From Labilibaculum sp. (GTDB lineage: Bacteria; Bacteroidota; Bacteroidia; Bacteroidales; Marinifilaceae), in NCBI RefSeq assembly GCF_963664555.1, contig NZ_OY761461.1, positions 496,001-560,000 on the forward strand: 64,000 bases of DNA, in the 5' to 3' direction. The position numbers and the translations under genes are program-made. Position 1 is the stretch's first letter. Every line of letters starts with the position of its first letter. Of the stretch, positions 38,350-47,594 are shown one piece after another. Under the pieces are notes generated by a model. That model was not told the origin of the DNA, made no database searches, and saw only the letters and a program-made list of their open reading frames with translations.

Positions 38350-41300
38350 ATGGAATCAAATCCGGGTAAAGAGCAGGGAATCAATAAGATTATAGCCGAA
38401 AATATAGAGCGGTTAAAAGAACTTTCCGCAATTAATCAAACCACAGGTATTATCAAGGAAGGAAAATCCATTGAGGATACTTTACAGCAAATCTGCTTTA
38501 TTCTTCCTAAAGCATGGCAATATCCCGAGTTTACGGTTGCCCGTATTGTATTTGACGGACAAGAATACCTCAGCCCCGGATTTCGTCTCTCGCAATGGAC
38601 ACTAACACAGGAATTTTTAACGATTAATAATCGAAGCGGAAGAATTGAGGTTTGTTATGTAAAAAAATTCCCAGCACAAGATGAAGGCCCATTTTTGAAA
38701 GAAGAAAGGCACTTGATTGAGAATATTGGGAATATTATTGTTGGTTATATCAATAGCGAAACGGGAAAGGAACTGCTTAGTCGGAAAAGGAAAATTGATC
38801 CTGAGAAGAAGGAAATAATAGGTCCTTATGTTCCGGTTACAAATCGAAAATTATTACAGGATTTTTTGAATAAGAACAATGCTGATCGGGATATTTATCA
38901 TGATTTAATGCCATTTAAAGTAAAGGAAATATTGTTGGTTGCGAACCTGTATGATGCTTATTGTATTGAGCGTGAAGGGCGTTTTTCAGAACAAATTTCC
39001 AGCGAATATCATCAGCTTAACTTAACATCAATGCCTCGGGTTACAGGTGTTTCTAATTTGGAAGAAGCCATGGAACAATTACATTCCAAGCATTTTGATA
39101 TGATTATATTAATGGTTGGAGTGGATAAAAAAACACCAATAATTTTAAGTGAGCATATTAAAAAGGAATTTCCGTACATATCCATTTTTTTATTGCTGAA
39201 TAACGATGCCGATATTGCCATGTTTGAAGAACAACGGGCTGAACTAAAAAGTGTAGATAAAATATTTGTGTGGAATGGCGAGTCGCAGGTTTTCTTTGCC
39301 ATGATTAAGAGTTTGGAAGATAAGGTAAATGTAGAAAATGACACTAAGATTGGTTTGGCTCGGGTAATTTTATTGGTTGAAGATTCGGCAAAGTATTATT
39401 CGAGATATATGCCAATGCTTTATCAGAGTGTTTTGGCGCAAACCCAGCGAATAATAGATGATGTGAGCACCGATGCTCAGTATAAAATACTTCGCTTGCG
39501 AGCGCGACCTAAAATATTATTGGCTTCGAATTACGAAGAGGCAATGAATATTTATTATCGGTTTAGGGAGTATTTGTTGTGTTTAATTTCGGATGTGAAG
39601 TTTAAAAAAGATGGAATATTTTTAGATGATGCGGGAATTAGTTTGGTAAAAGAAATTAAAGATGAATATCCGAATATGCCGGTTATATTGCAATCTTCTG
39701 ATGTTTCGAATGCCAGCCATGCTTTTAAGCTGAAGGCTAGTTTTATCGATAAAAACTCTGAAACGCTTAGAGGGGATATTCGTTTGTTTATTCGTCAGTT
39801 TCTGGGTTTTGGCGATTTTGTTTATAAGGATGCTGAAGGAAAGGAAATTGCTACGGCAAAATCTTTAAAAGAATTTGAGGAGTATTTGTATCATATTCCC
39901 GCTGAATCATTGGTTTATCATGCTCAGAAAAATCATTTCTCATTATGGTTAATGGCTAGGGGAGAAATCCGGGTTGCAAAAATGATTGCTCCCTATCACA
40001 TCACCGATTTTAAATCTGCTGAAGATGTGCGGGATTATTTAATTAATGTAATTCAAAATTACAGGAACGAAAAAAATAAGGGAAAGGTTGTGGAGTTTAA
40101 TGCCGATTTTGCTCTTAATTCCAACAATATAGTCACCTTATCTACCGGTTCGTTAGGTGGAAAAGGGCGAGGATTGGCTTTCATTAACTCCATGCTTTTT
40201 AATCTAAATTTGAGCCGGTTTGTTCCCGGAATAAATATAAAGGCACCTATGACTGCAGTAATTGGTGTCGATGAATACGAATCATTCTTAGATCGAAATA
40301 ACCTTTTAGACCGAATTAAGGATATGGATGATTTTGAACAAATTCAGAGGGTATTTCTGGATGCGGAATTAACGCAGCGTCTGGTTCAAAAAATAAGAAT
40401 CATTCTGAAGAATTTTGAGCAACCACTGGCGATCCGATCTTCCGGATTGTTTGAAGATTCATTACTTCAGCCTGTAGCAGGGGTTTTTCAAACTTATCTT
40501 GTGCCTAATAATCATCCCGATTTAAATACGAGGGTTAAGCAGGTAACTGACGCAGTAAAATTGGTTTATTCCTCCATTTTTTCCAATGATGCAAGGCTGA
40601 ATGTTTCGGCCATGAATTATAAAATTGATGAAGAAAAAATGGCTGTAGTCATTCAGGAAGTAGTGGGCAATCAGTATGGATCGACTTTTTATCCCCACAT
40701 TTCGGGTGTAGCTCAATCGTATAATTATTATCCCTTTGGGCACATGAAACCTGAAGAAGGGTACGCTGTGATAGGTGTTGGTTTGGGTAAATATGTTGTA
40801 GATGGTGAAAAGGCATTTCGGTTTTCTCCTGTTTTCCCAACCATTGAGAATAACAGTGCAAAAGATCAATTTAAAAACTCGCAGGTAGAATTTTATGCTG
40901 TTGACCTCAACAAAAAAGATTTGGATCTTATGGAGGGCGATACGGCAGGATTAATTCGTCTGGATATTGATGAAGCAGAAGAACATGGTAATTTGGTGCA
41001 TTGTGCCTCTGTTTATAATTCCATGAGTGATACAATTAGTCCCGGTTTGGATATTATGGGACCAAGAATCATCAATTTCGCAAATATTTTAAAATATAAC
41101 TACATACCACTGGCAAAAACGATTGAACTTGTTTTGGATATTATAAAAGAAGCAATGGGCTCACCGATTGAGATAGAGTTTGCAGTCGATTTAACGAAAG
41201 ATAAAGAAGGGAAGGCTTCGTTTTATCTTCTGCAGATTAAACCTTTGGTTGGTAATATAGATGATTACCATATTGATTTGAATGAAATTGACAGAAGCAA

Positions 41301-41805
41301 GCTTTTGATGATTTCTGAAATGAGTATGGGAAACGGATTGGTAGATGATATTGTTGATGTTGTTTATGTTGTGCCCGAATTATTCAAAAAAGATTTGACT
41401 CTTGAGATTGCGGATACCATCTCAAAAATTAATCATGAAATGAGAGAAAAAAACAAACGTTTTGTATTGATTGGTCCAGGGCGTTGGGGCACCCGCGACC
41501 GATGGATTGGAATTCCCGTAAAATGGAACGACATCTCTTTCTCGAAATTAATTGTTGAGACCAGCTTCGACGACTATCCTTTGGAGGCATCATCCGGATC
41601 TCACTTTTTTCACAATGTAACCTCAATGAATATTGGCTACAGCTCCATTCACCACCATTCTGAAACATCTTTTATTGATTATCAAACACTTAAAAAGCAG
41701 AAATTAGTTGGGGAGTATGGCGCCGTTCGTCACGTTCAGTTTAAAAAACCATTAAGTGTTAAATTGGATGGTAAAAAACGACTGGCTGTTGTGAGTTGGG
41801 AATGA
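38350..41805 (+). CDS. PEP synthase/PPDK ATP-binding domain protein with receiver-like domains
   Basis: A 1151-residue cytosolic protein. Residues about 1-140 are a GAF-like sensory part. About 195-320 is a degenerate receiver-like domain (EILLVANLYDAYCIE). About 335-490 looks like a complete response-regulator receiver: VILLVEDSAKYYSRYM for the acidic pocket, the phosphoacceptor Asp in CLISDVKF, QSS as the Ser/Thr, and the lysine in SFIDKNSE. About 600-1000 is the PPDK/PEP-synthase N-terminal ATP-grasp (STGSLGGKGRGLAFINSM, RSSGLFEDSLLQPVAGVFQT, YAVIGVGLGKYVVDGEKAFR). I see no swivelling His domain and no PEP/pyruvate TIM barrel. It may be a phosphotransfer regulator rather than a PEP synthase. 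Similar proteins occur widely in Bacteroidota. Confidence 0.75.
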   Translation: MESNPGKEQGINKIIAENIERLKELSAINQTTGIIKEGKSIEDTLQQICFILPKAWQYPEFTVARIVFDGQEYLSPGFRLSQWTLTQEFLTINNRSGRIEVCYVKKFPAQDEGPFLKEERHLIENIGNIIVGYINSETGKELLSRKRKIDPEKKEIIGPYVPVTNRKLLQDFLNKNNADRDIYHDLMPFKVKEILLVANLYDAYCIEREGRFSEQISSEYHQLNLTSMPRVTGVSNLEEAMEQLHSKHFDMIILMVGVDKKTPIILSEHIKKEFPYISIFLLLNNDADIAMFEEQRAELKSVDKIFVWNGESQVFFAMIKSLEDKVNVENDTKIGLARVILLVEDSAKYYSRYMPMLYQSVLAQTQRIIDDVSTDAQYKILRLRARPKILLASNYEEAMNIYYRFREYLLCLISDVKFKKDGIFLDDAGISLVKEIKDEYPNMPVILQSSDVSNASHAFKLKASFIDKNSETLRGDIRLFIRQFLGFGDFVYKDAEGKEIATAKSLKEFEEYLYHIPAESLVYHAQKNHFSLWLMARGEIRVAKMIAPYHITDFKSAEDVRDYLINVIQNYRNEKNKGKVVEFNADFALNSNNIVTLSTGSLGGKGRGLAFINSMLFNLNLSRFVPGINIKAPMTAVIGVDEYESFLDRNNLLDRIKDMDDFEQIQRVFLDAELTQRLVQKIRIILKNFEQPLAIRSSGLFEDSLLQPVAGVFQTYLVPNNHPDLNTRVKQVTDAVKLVYSSIFSNDARLNVSAMNYKIDEEKMAVVIQEVVGNQYGSTFYPHISGVAQSYNYYPFGHMKPEEGYAVIGVGLGKYVVDGEKAFRFSPVFPTIENNSAKDQFKNSQVEFYAVDLNKKDLDLMEGDTAGLIRLDIDEAEEHGNLVHCASVYNSMSDTISPGLDIMGPRIINFANILKYNYIPLAKTIELVLDIIKEAMGSPIEIEFAVDLTKDKEGKASFYLLQIKPLVGNIDDYHIDLNEIDRSKLLMISEMSMGNGLVDDIVDVVYVVPELFKKDLTLEIADTISKINHEMREKNKRFVLIGPGRWGTRDRWIGIPVKWNDISFSKLIVETSFDDYPLEASSGSHFFHNVTSMNIGYSSIHHHSETSFIDYQTLKKQKLVGEYGAVRHVQFKKPLSVKLDGKKRLAVVSWE

Positions 41806-41808
41806 TAT

Positions 41809-42408
41809 TTAAAAATGAATGGAAATGCCTAAAGCCAGATTCCATATGTCATAAAACTTAATATAGTCTGTTCTTATGCTTTCTAAAAGGTAATTGTCTA
41901 CTGTACCTATTTCGGTATAAAAATCAATTCCTTTAATTATTTTATAAGGAAGAGGGTGGTAAACCATAGCTCCGACAAAAGGAGCAAAATGTATTTTATT
42001 CTGAAAATAATAATCATTGGGGAAGTAGTTGGGCAAATTTCGGTAGGTATTGTGGGTTGAACCAAAATTGATACTTAAGCCTGCTGTTGGAGCAACCACA
42101 AAATCACCAATGTGAAATTGCTTAATAAGAAATGTGTTCTTAAAAGCAACCGTATTTAGAGTATGAACATGAGAATGCATAGATGTACTTCCATACATTA
42201 AAGAAAGACGATACCAGTCTTTTGCAAGATGGTAGGTAATTCCGGCAGAAAGAAAGCCAATATTACCTGCGTATTGAATTTTTGCATCACGAGGTAAATA
42301 CCACTTTCTTTTTATAGTATCAGTTTGATCTTCGTAAAGAGTACTTCCAAAGGCTGATAGGCTAAAACAGCAGATGCACGCTAAAATGGGTAAAATATGT
42401 TTTTTCAT
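41809..42408 (-). CDS. Putative outer-membrane beta-barrel protein
   Basis: A 199-residue exported protein, signal peptide about 1-21 (MKKHILPILACICCFSLSAFG). The mature part alternates hydrophobic and polar residues in short strands (NIGFLSAGITYHL, DFVVAPTAGLSINFG, HFAPFVGAMVYH) and ends ALGISIHF, a barrel-type C-terminus with final Phe. It lacks a named domain that I can recognise. Its start codon shares a base with the stop of the phosphoesterase gene (TAATG), so the two are coupled. Confidence 0.65.
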   Translation of the reverse strand: MKKHILPILACICCFSLSAFGSTLYEDQTDTIKRKWYLPRDAKIQYAGNIGFLSAGITYHLAKDWYRLSLMYGSTSMHSHVHTLNTVAFKNTFLIKQFHIGDFVVAPTAGLSINFGSTHNTYRNLPNYFPNDYYFQNKIHFAPFVGAMVYHPLPYKIIKGIDFYTEIGTVDNYLLESIRTDYIKFYDIWNLALGISIHF

Positions 42409-43223
42409 TAAAATGCGATGTTTTCAATTGAATAATTGCCATTATCAATAGTAATTACCTGATAGTGATTATCGGCAATATCACCTCCAACCAGAAAATC
42501 TGTTTTGCCATATTTTTTGCCATGATAAAAGCTGTGAGTATGGCCATGTATGGAGAGTTTAATGTTGTTATTTTCCAGAATTTGATTTAGCATTGAATCT
42601 TCTCCGTCATACTGATCCGCATAAGGTGGAATGTGTGAAACCGGAATCACCAGATTGGCACTGCCGTCATTCTTTAAATTCTCATTGAACCAATCAAAAT
42701 CAGGATTTGTGTTTTTCCGTTCCCATACAATATTATCAAACATTACAAATTTGCAGCCTTTGTAAGTAAATGTGTAATTGTTTTCACCAAAGGAGGTATG
42801 GTATAATCTTTCGCCATTTGATAAGTAGTCGTGATTCCCGATTACTGTAAAAAAAGGAACGTTCAGCCTGGATATTATTTCGTTAAACCATGTAAATTCT
42901 TTGTGAAGAGCACTTAAGGTTAAATCACCACCATGTATTACGAAATCAATATCATCTCTTGCATTTAGAGCAGCAACAGCATCCTCAAATTCATCATAAA
43001 ATGTGTGAGTGTCTGTGATAAAAGCGAATTTGAAAGTTTCATTATTATCAGTGTCGGTAATTTTTATTTTATCCAGATTTTTAGAAGTTAAATCTCTGAA
43101 TTTACTCTCAACTTTATTATCATATGGACTGTATTCATAAGGCAGACTGCATCCTGGGAATACCCCCAAAATAGCAGACAGGCATACCAGTCCGTTGGTT
43201 TTTATAAAATCACGTCGGATCAT
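42408..43223 (-). CDS. Secreted calcineurin-like metallophosphoesterase
   Basis: A 271-residue phosphoesterase. I take the start at 43223 (MIRRDFIKTNG), because it gives a Tat-type signal (RRDFIK) with a lipobox-like FPGC near residue 25; a longer frame opens at 43277. The metal-binding motifs are all visible: TDTHTF (D-x-H), HGGDLT (GGD), VIGNHDY (GNHD), SHIPPY and IHGHTHSF (GHxH). It should hydrolyse a phosphomonoester or diester in the envelope; the substrate is unknown. Coupled by a one-base overlap to the barrel protein gene. Confidence 0.85.
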   Translation of the reverse strand: MIRRDFIKTNGLVCLSAILGVFPGCSLPYEYSPYDNKVESKFRDLTSKNLDKIKITDTDNNETFKFAFITDTHTFYDEFEDAVAALNARDDIDFVIHGGDLTLSALHKEFTWFNEIISRLNVPFFTVIGNHDYLSNGERLYHTSFGENNYTFTYKGCKFVMFDNIVWERKNTNPDFDWFNENLKNDGSANLVIPVSHIPPYADQYDGEDSMLNQILENNNIKLSIHGHTHSFYHGKKYGKTDFLVGGDIADNHYQVITIDNGNYSIENIAF

Positions 43224-43371
43224 ATCAGTTCGTTTTATTCTATTTAGAATAAATTCAAAAAAATTAGTGTGGGGCAAAGATATTATACAAAAAGGAAGAA
43301 GATAAAAGTTATAACAATTCTTAACTTTTTTAACAATTCAAAGCATTTTAGCTGCGTGAAGAAGCGATTTG

Positions 43372-44616
43372 TTAATCAAATTTAATCGCCTTTGCAGGAG
43401 TTATTTTTGTAATTAAATAGGAGGGAACAAGCAACATCGAAACTGTAACAATTAAACTGCCAATATTCAGAAGAATAATGTGAGTGATTTTAAGATTGAT
43501 TGGTACGGTATCTACATAATAGTTGGTTGGATCTAAAGGAATGATTTCAAAAAAGTATTGCAGTAAACACACAGAGATTCCAATAATATTACCCCATAAT
43601 AATCCTTGTCCGATAAGCATGGCAGACTGGTAAAGAAATATTTTACGAATCGACCAGTTTTCTGTTCCCAGTGCTTTTAAAATTCCAATCATATTGGTCT
43701 TTTCCAGAATAATGATTAAAAGACCCGAAACCATATTAAAGCCGGCAACAAGTATCATTAAGCTTAAAATGATCCATACGTTCATATCAAGCATGTCTAA
43801 CCAGCTAAATATTTGCGGGTATTTACGAACAATGCTCCTAACTTTTAATCCGGCGCCATCATCGGTAAATGATGTTGCTGTAATGCCTTTTATCTGTTGT
43901 TCAATAAGATCTAAATCGTCAAAATCATCAATAAATATTTCGTAGCCGCTAACCAGATTATTATTCCAGTCGTTTAGTTTCTGAATGTGTTGTATGTCGC
44001 AAATAAGGAATAGTTTATCGAATTCTTCCATTCCGGTATTGTATATTCCGGCAAGGGTAAAGCTTCTTACTCTGGGAGGTTGCTGTATAAAATAAACCGA
44101 TAATTTGTCACCTACTTTTAATTGAAGAAGTTTCGAGAGTTTCTCCGAAATCAAAATATCGTTACTTTTGGTGCTGTCGGTGAGTTGAATGGTTTTCCCT
44201 TCCACCAAATGGTTTTTAAAAAAACTCCAATCGTAATCTTTACCTATTCCGTTTAAAACAATTCCTTGTATATCCGATTTTGTTTTAAGAATACCCGGTT
44301 TAGTTGCAAAGGATTGTACGTGCAAAACTCCGGGTATTTTTTCAATGCTGCTTACGGAGATTGCATTTTTTTCGATGGGGAGAGTTTCAAACGACGAGTT
44401 GTTATCGTAATTTGTAATTTGGATATGAGAACCAAACCCAATAACCTTATTGGTAATTTCAGATTTGAAACCAGTAACAATAGCTACAGCCAATATCATT
44501 ACCGAAATACCAAGAGCGATGCTTATTTTGGCAATACTAATAATAGGATGAGATATATTACCATCGCCTTTTTTGCTGATGGTAATTTTCTTGGCTATAA
44601 AAAGTTCTAGATTCAA
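43372..44616 (-). CDS. LolC/LolE-type ABC transporter permease (FtsX/MacB family)
   Basis: A 414-residue membrane protein with the layout of lipoprotein-releasing permeases: one N-terminal helix (SIAKISIALGISVMILAVAI at about 26-45), a large periplasmic MacB-PCD domain (about 50-265), and three C-terminal helices (about 268-300, 320-345, 375-400). The start MNLELFIAKKITISKKGDGN is the pattern seen in Bacteroidota LolC/E-like proteins. These work with a LolD-like ATPase to release lipoproteins from the inner membrane. No ATPase gene is next to it, so the partner is encoded elsewhere. Confidence 0.85.
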   Translation of the reverse strand: MNLELFIAKKITISKKGDGNISHPIISIAKISIALGISVMILAVAIVTGFKSEITNKVIGFGSHIQITNYDNNSSFETLPIEKNAISVSSIEKIPGVLHVQSFATKPGILKTKSDIQGIVLNGIGKDYDWSFFKNHLVEGKTIQLTDSTKSNDILISEKLSKLLQLKVGDKLSVYFIQQPPRVRSFTLAGIYNTGMEEFDKLFLICDIQHIQKLNDWNNNLVSGYEIFIDDFDDLDLIEQQIKGITATSFTDDGAGLKVRSIVRKYPQIFSWLDMLDMNVWIILSLMILVAGFNMVSGLLIIILEKTNMIGILKALGTENWSIRKIFLYQSAMLIGQGLLWGNIIGISVCLLQYFFEIIPLDPTNYYVDTVPINLKITHIILLNIGSLIVTVSMLLVPSYLITKITPAKAIKFD

Positions 44617-44686
44617 ATTGAGGTTCTTTTTAAAGATTAATACAAAAGTAGTAATTTCGGGTTTACAGATGTGAAAAATTAGTTAA

Positions 44687-45898
44687 ATGAGAAAAATAAA
44701 ACAATTGATACCTTATTGGGTACTGAGTACATGCTTTTTGTTTGTGGTAAGCATAACATCTTGTGCACAAAAACGATTAGATTCGTTAATAACCGGAGCC
44801 GAAAATTTCACAGAATACATACCTCTTCTTAAAGAGAAAAAAGTGGCAGTAGTTGCCAATCAATCCTCATTAGTGAATGGTGAACATTTGGTTGATGTAT
44901 TGCTGGCAAAAGACATATACATTACCCGAATCTTTAGTCCCGAACATGGCTTTAGAGGAAATGCTGATGCCGGCGAAAAAATTACCAATGGCATAGATGT
45001 AAAAACAGGATTGCCAATTGTTTCATTATACGGAAAGCATTATAAACCTTCCGTTGTTGATTTGAATGATGTTGATGTTGTGGTTTTTGATATTCAGGAT
45101 GTTGGTGTTCGCTTTTACACATACATATCTACACTTCATTATGTGATGGAAGCTTGCGCCGAGCAGGGAAAAAAGGTAATTGTTCTCGATCGTCCAAATC
45201 CCAACGGCCATTATATAGATGGGCCTGTTCTGGAAATGAAATACAGTTCCTTTGTTGGAATGCATCCGGTGCCTGTGGTTTATGGCATGTCTATAGGTGA
45301 ATATGCCCAAATGATTAATGGGGAAAAATGGCTGGACAATAAGGAGCAATGCGAATTAATTGTGATTCCGTTTAAAAATTGGAATCGGGATAATTCATAT
45401 CTGCTTCCGGTAAAGCCTTCACCCAATTTGCCAAATCATTTGTCGGTTATTTTATATCCATCCCTGTGTTTTTTTGAAGGTACCGTTGTAAGTGCTGGTC
45501 GTGGTACTGATCATCCTTTTCAAGTTTACGGGCATCCGTCTTTTTCTCATGGCGATTTTGAGTTCACACCAAGAAGTATTCCGGGAGCAAGTAAATATCC
45601 AAAGTTTGAAGGTGAGAAATGTGTTGCTTACGATTTAAGAAAAATTAATGCGGATGATTTCCGAAAGAAGAAAAAGTTGGATTTGTCTTTTTTATTAAAT
45701 GCTTATTGTGAATTGAAAGCGAAGCCTGATTTTTTCAATTCTTTTTTTGAAAATCTTGCTGGAACTGCAAATCTGAGAATACAAATTGAAAACTCCTTAT
45801 CGGAAGAACAAATTAGAGCCAGTTGGGAAAAGGATCGAAAAGATTTTATGGCAATTCGAGCGAAGTACCTGATTTATTCTGATTTTGCAGAAGAGTAA
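44687..45898 (+). CDS. DUF1343 / NamZ-type exo-beta-N-acetylmuramidase (GH171)
   Basis: A 403-residue lipoprotein (signal ending ITSC at about residue 26) of the DUF1343 family, now known through Bacillus NamZ as an exo-acting beta-N-acetylmuramidase (GH171) that removes MurNAc from the non-reducing end of peptidoglycan fragments. Family marks are VAVVANQSSLVNGEHLVDVL at about 50-69, ITRIFSPEHGFRG with the conserved E-H at about 85, GLPIVSLYGKHYKPS at about 105-120, DVVVFDIQDVGVRFYTYIST at about 128-147, and LDRPNPNGHYIDGPV. Length is normal. Likely serves cell-wall recycling. Confidence 0.92.
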   Translation: MRKIKQLIPYWVLSTCFLFVVSITSCAQKRLDSLITGAENFTEYIPLLKEKKVAVVANQSSLVNGEHLVDVLLAKDIYITRIFSPEHGFRGNADAGEKITNGIDVKTGLPIVSLYGKHYKPSVVDLNDVDVVVFDIQDVGVRFYTYISTLHYVMEACAEQGKKVIVLDRPNPNGHYIDGPVLEMKYSSFVGMHPVPVVYGMSIGEYAQMINGEKWLDNKEQCELIVIPFKNWNRDNSYLLPVKPSPNLPNHLSVILYPSLCFFEGTVVSAGRGTDHPFQVYGHPSFSHGDFEFTPRSIPGASKYPKFEGEKCVAYDLRKINADDFRKKKKLDLSFLLNAYCELKAKPDFFNSFFENLAGTANLRIQIENSLSEEQIRASWEKDRKDFMAIRAKYLIYSDFAEE

Positions 45899-46201
45899 AT
45901 GGAAAAAGAAACAGAAGCATCGGAGTGAAAGGAAAATTGTATCGACTAGGTTGCAAATCCGATGATCTGTTTCTGAGGGATTCTTTTATTTGTGGCTGAA
46001 TTTGTATTCGTCCTTAACAAGAGCAAGTTTACAAAAGAGAAATTGGAGAAGTATAAACTGGTTATTAATTATGTGTTAATTGCTATTTATTTTTTGAGGT
46101 TTAGGAGCAGAAATTAACAATAGAATAGCTTGAAATTAATTTAGATTTTCTCAAAATAATAAGTAAATTTAAAGGAGTGTTCAATAAATAAAATATTTAA
46201 A
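45899..46201. other. 303-bp intergenic region with a long hairpin
   Basis: There is no gene here. A hairpin lies at 45907-45974: AGAAACAG/CTGTTTCT outer stem (8 bp) and CATCGGA/TCCGATG inner stem (7 bp), separated by a small internal loop, with a 33-nt apical loop. A loose T-rich stretch follows, so it may be the terminator of the NamZ gene. The remaining 230 bp are AT-rich without recognisable elements. Confidence 0.45.
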
Positions 46202-46783
46202 ATGGCATTTACCTTGCAAATTAATGATAAAGCTCCTGATTTTGATCTGATAGCTACTGATGGAATTCGATATAAATTAAACGATTTTAAATCATCTAAA
46301 CTTTTAGTTGTTTTTTTTACTTGTAATCATTGTCCGTATGTGATCGGTTCCGATGAAGATACCAGAGTGATAGCAGACAAATACATTCCGAATGGAGTCG
46401 AATTTGTGGGGATTAATTCTAATTCTGCAAATACTTATGAGGAAGATGATTACGATCATATGGTAACTCGAATGGAAGAGAATGATTTTCCATGGGTTTA
46501 TTTGTACGATGAAACACAAGAGGTGGCAATGGCATACGGTGCATTGAGAACACCCCATTTTTATTTGTTTAACGAAGCACGCAAATTAATTTATACAGGC
46601 AGAGCAGTCGATAATCCCAAAGATACGTCCAAAGTTACTTCCAGAGATTTGGAGAGAGCTATAGATGAATATTTGGCTGGAAAAGAAATTTCTGTTCCGG
46701 TAACCAACCCAATTGGCTGCAACGTAAAATGGGATGGGAAAGATAAACATTGGATGCCTGCAGATGCTTGTGATTTGTTGTAG
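46202..46783 (+). CDS. Thioredoxin-like/AhpC-TSA family protein
   Basis: A 193-residue cytosolic redoxin. It starts with [15 protein letters not shown], the AhpC/TSA-type opening, and has the active-site motif C41-NH-C44 in [16 protein letters not shown], then [19 protein letters not shown]. The CxxC form and about 190-residue length match the thioredoxin-family proteins often annotated beside redoxins in many phyla. It is presumably a disulfide reductase or peroxidase; the partner is unknown. C171 and C190, outside the motif, are notable but not assigned. Confidence 0.85.
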   Translation: MAFTLQINDKAPDFDLIATDGIRYKLNDFKSSKLLVVFFTCNHCPYVIGSDEDTRVIADKYIPNGVEFVGINSNSANTYEEDDYDHMVTRMEENDFPWVYLYDETQEVAMAYGALRTPHFYLFNEARKLIYTGRAVDNPKDTSKVTSRDLERAIDEYLAGKEISVPVTNPIGCNVKWDGKDKHWMPADACDLL

Positions 46784-46796
46784 TTTTGTTGTCAAT

Positions 46797-46828
46797 AAGC
46801 CGTTATGTATATATATAATGGCTTTTTT
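46797..46828 (+). terminator. Intrinsic terminator after the thioredoxin-like gene
   Basis: AAGCCGTTAT pairs with ATAATGGCTT around a short AT loop, and seven T residues follow. Confidence 0.75.
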
Positions 46829-46890
46829 TATTGAAAACAGTATACTTAAGTGAGTAAAGAAGAATTTTTAATGGCATTTGAAAATATTAA

Positions 46891-46914
46891 AATTGGTTTT
46901 TAAACCGATTTTTT
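46891..46914 (+). promoter_or_regulatory. Palindrome just upstream of the ECF sigma gene
   Basis: AATTGGTTT-TT-AAACCGATT is a 9-bp perfect inverted repeat with a 2-nt centre, followed by TTTT. It ends 21 bp before the sigma factor ATG at 46932. It could be an operator or an attenuator in the leader. Confidence 0.45.
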
Positions 46915-46931
46915 AGATATTCAACCCCGAT

Positions 46932-47480
46932 ATGAAGGAGCTTGAATTAATACATAATCTGAATGATGGAAATAGAATAGTTTTTAATCAGCTATTTAAA
47001 AAGTATTATTCAGGGCTTTGTTCGTTTGCTTCAAATTATATTTCAAATCAAGATTTAATAGAGGATTTTGTGCAAGAATCCTTTATAAAACTTTGGGAAA
47101 AAAGAAAATCCATTGAATCTATTAGTGCCATGAAAGGCTTTTTGCATGTTGTTATTCGAAACAAGTGTCTCAATCATATTCGTGATTCAAAAAAAATATT
47201 TTTACTGGCAGATGAAGAATACAAACAACTTTTATCTGAAGATTTTTTTCTGGAAAAAATTATAGAAGAGGAGTATTATTCTCAGTTATACCAACTTATA
47301 AAAACTTTACCTCCGCGAACTCAAGAAGTTTTAAGTTTGAGTATGAGGGGGTTAAATCAATCGGAGATATCGGAAGAATTAGATATCGAAATAAGTACTG
47401 TTAAAAGCCACAAGAAGCTTGCTTACAAAACATTAAGAAGAGGTTTTGAAGTTTTCGTTTTTGCGATGATGTTGAATTAA
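46932..47480 (+). CDS. ECF RNA polymerase sigma factor (FecI-like, Bacteroidota family)
   Basis: A 182-residue sigma-70 family factor with only regions 2 and 4. Region 2 is at about 18-85 (YFSGL-type core: YYSGLCSFASNYI, then DFVQESFIKLWEKR), and region 4 at about 122-175 (LPPRTQEVLSLSMRGLNQSE then ISEELDIEISTVKSHKKLAY). It should direct transcription of the anti-sigma/SusC/SusD genes that follow. It begins the unit FecI-FecR-SusC-SusD; the next gene starts 114 bp later. Confidence 0.93.
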   Translation: MKELELIHNLNDGNRIVFNQLFKKYYSGLCSFASNYISNQDLIEDFVQESFIKLWEKRKSIESISAMKGFLHVVIRNKCLNHIRDSKKIFLLADEEYKQLLSEDFFLEKIIEEEYYSQLYQLIKTLPPRTQEVLSLSMRGLNQSEISEELDIEISTVKSHKKLAYKTLRRGFEVFVFAMMLN

Positions 47481-47541
47481 TTCTTCATTGTTTGGCTTAT
47501 TCAGACAAACTTAGAAAAATTCTTTTTTTTAATATCATTTT

Positions 47542-47578
47542 CTACTCCCCCTTCCATTCGTTTTTCGTGTTATATATT
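47542..47578 (+). promoter_or_regulatory. Candidate ECF-type promoter before the anti-sigma gene
   Basis: TACTCCCCCTTCCATTCG, then TTTTTCGTGTTATATA. A C-rich block followed by CGTGTTATATA just upstream of FecR-like genes is a pattern I recall from Bacteroidota FecI/FecR loci and may be the auto-regulated ECF promoter. This is an inference from memory; no alignment was made. Confidence 0.35.
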
Positions 47579-47594
47579 TAGTAATAGGGAAAAA

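Noticed and set aside
40522..40869. 115-codon minus frame within the receiver/PPDK gene
   Set aside because: It is a shadow of a well-supported 1151-residue protein.
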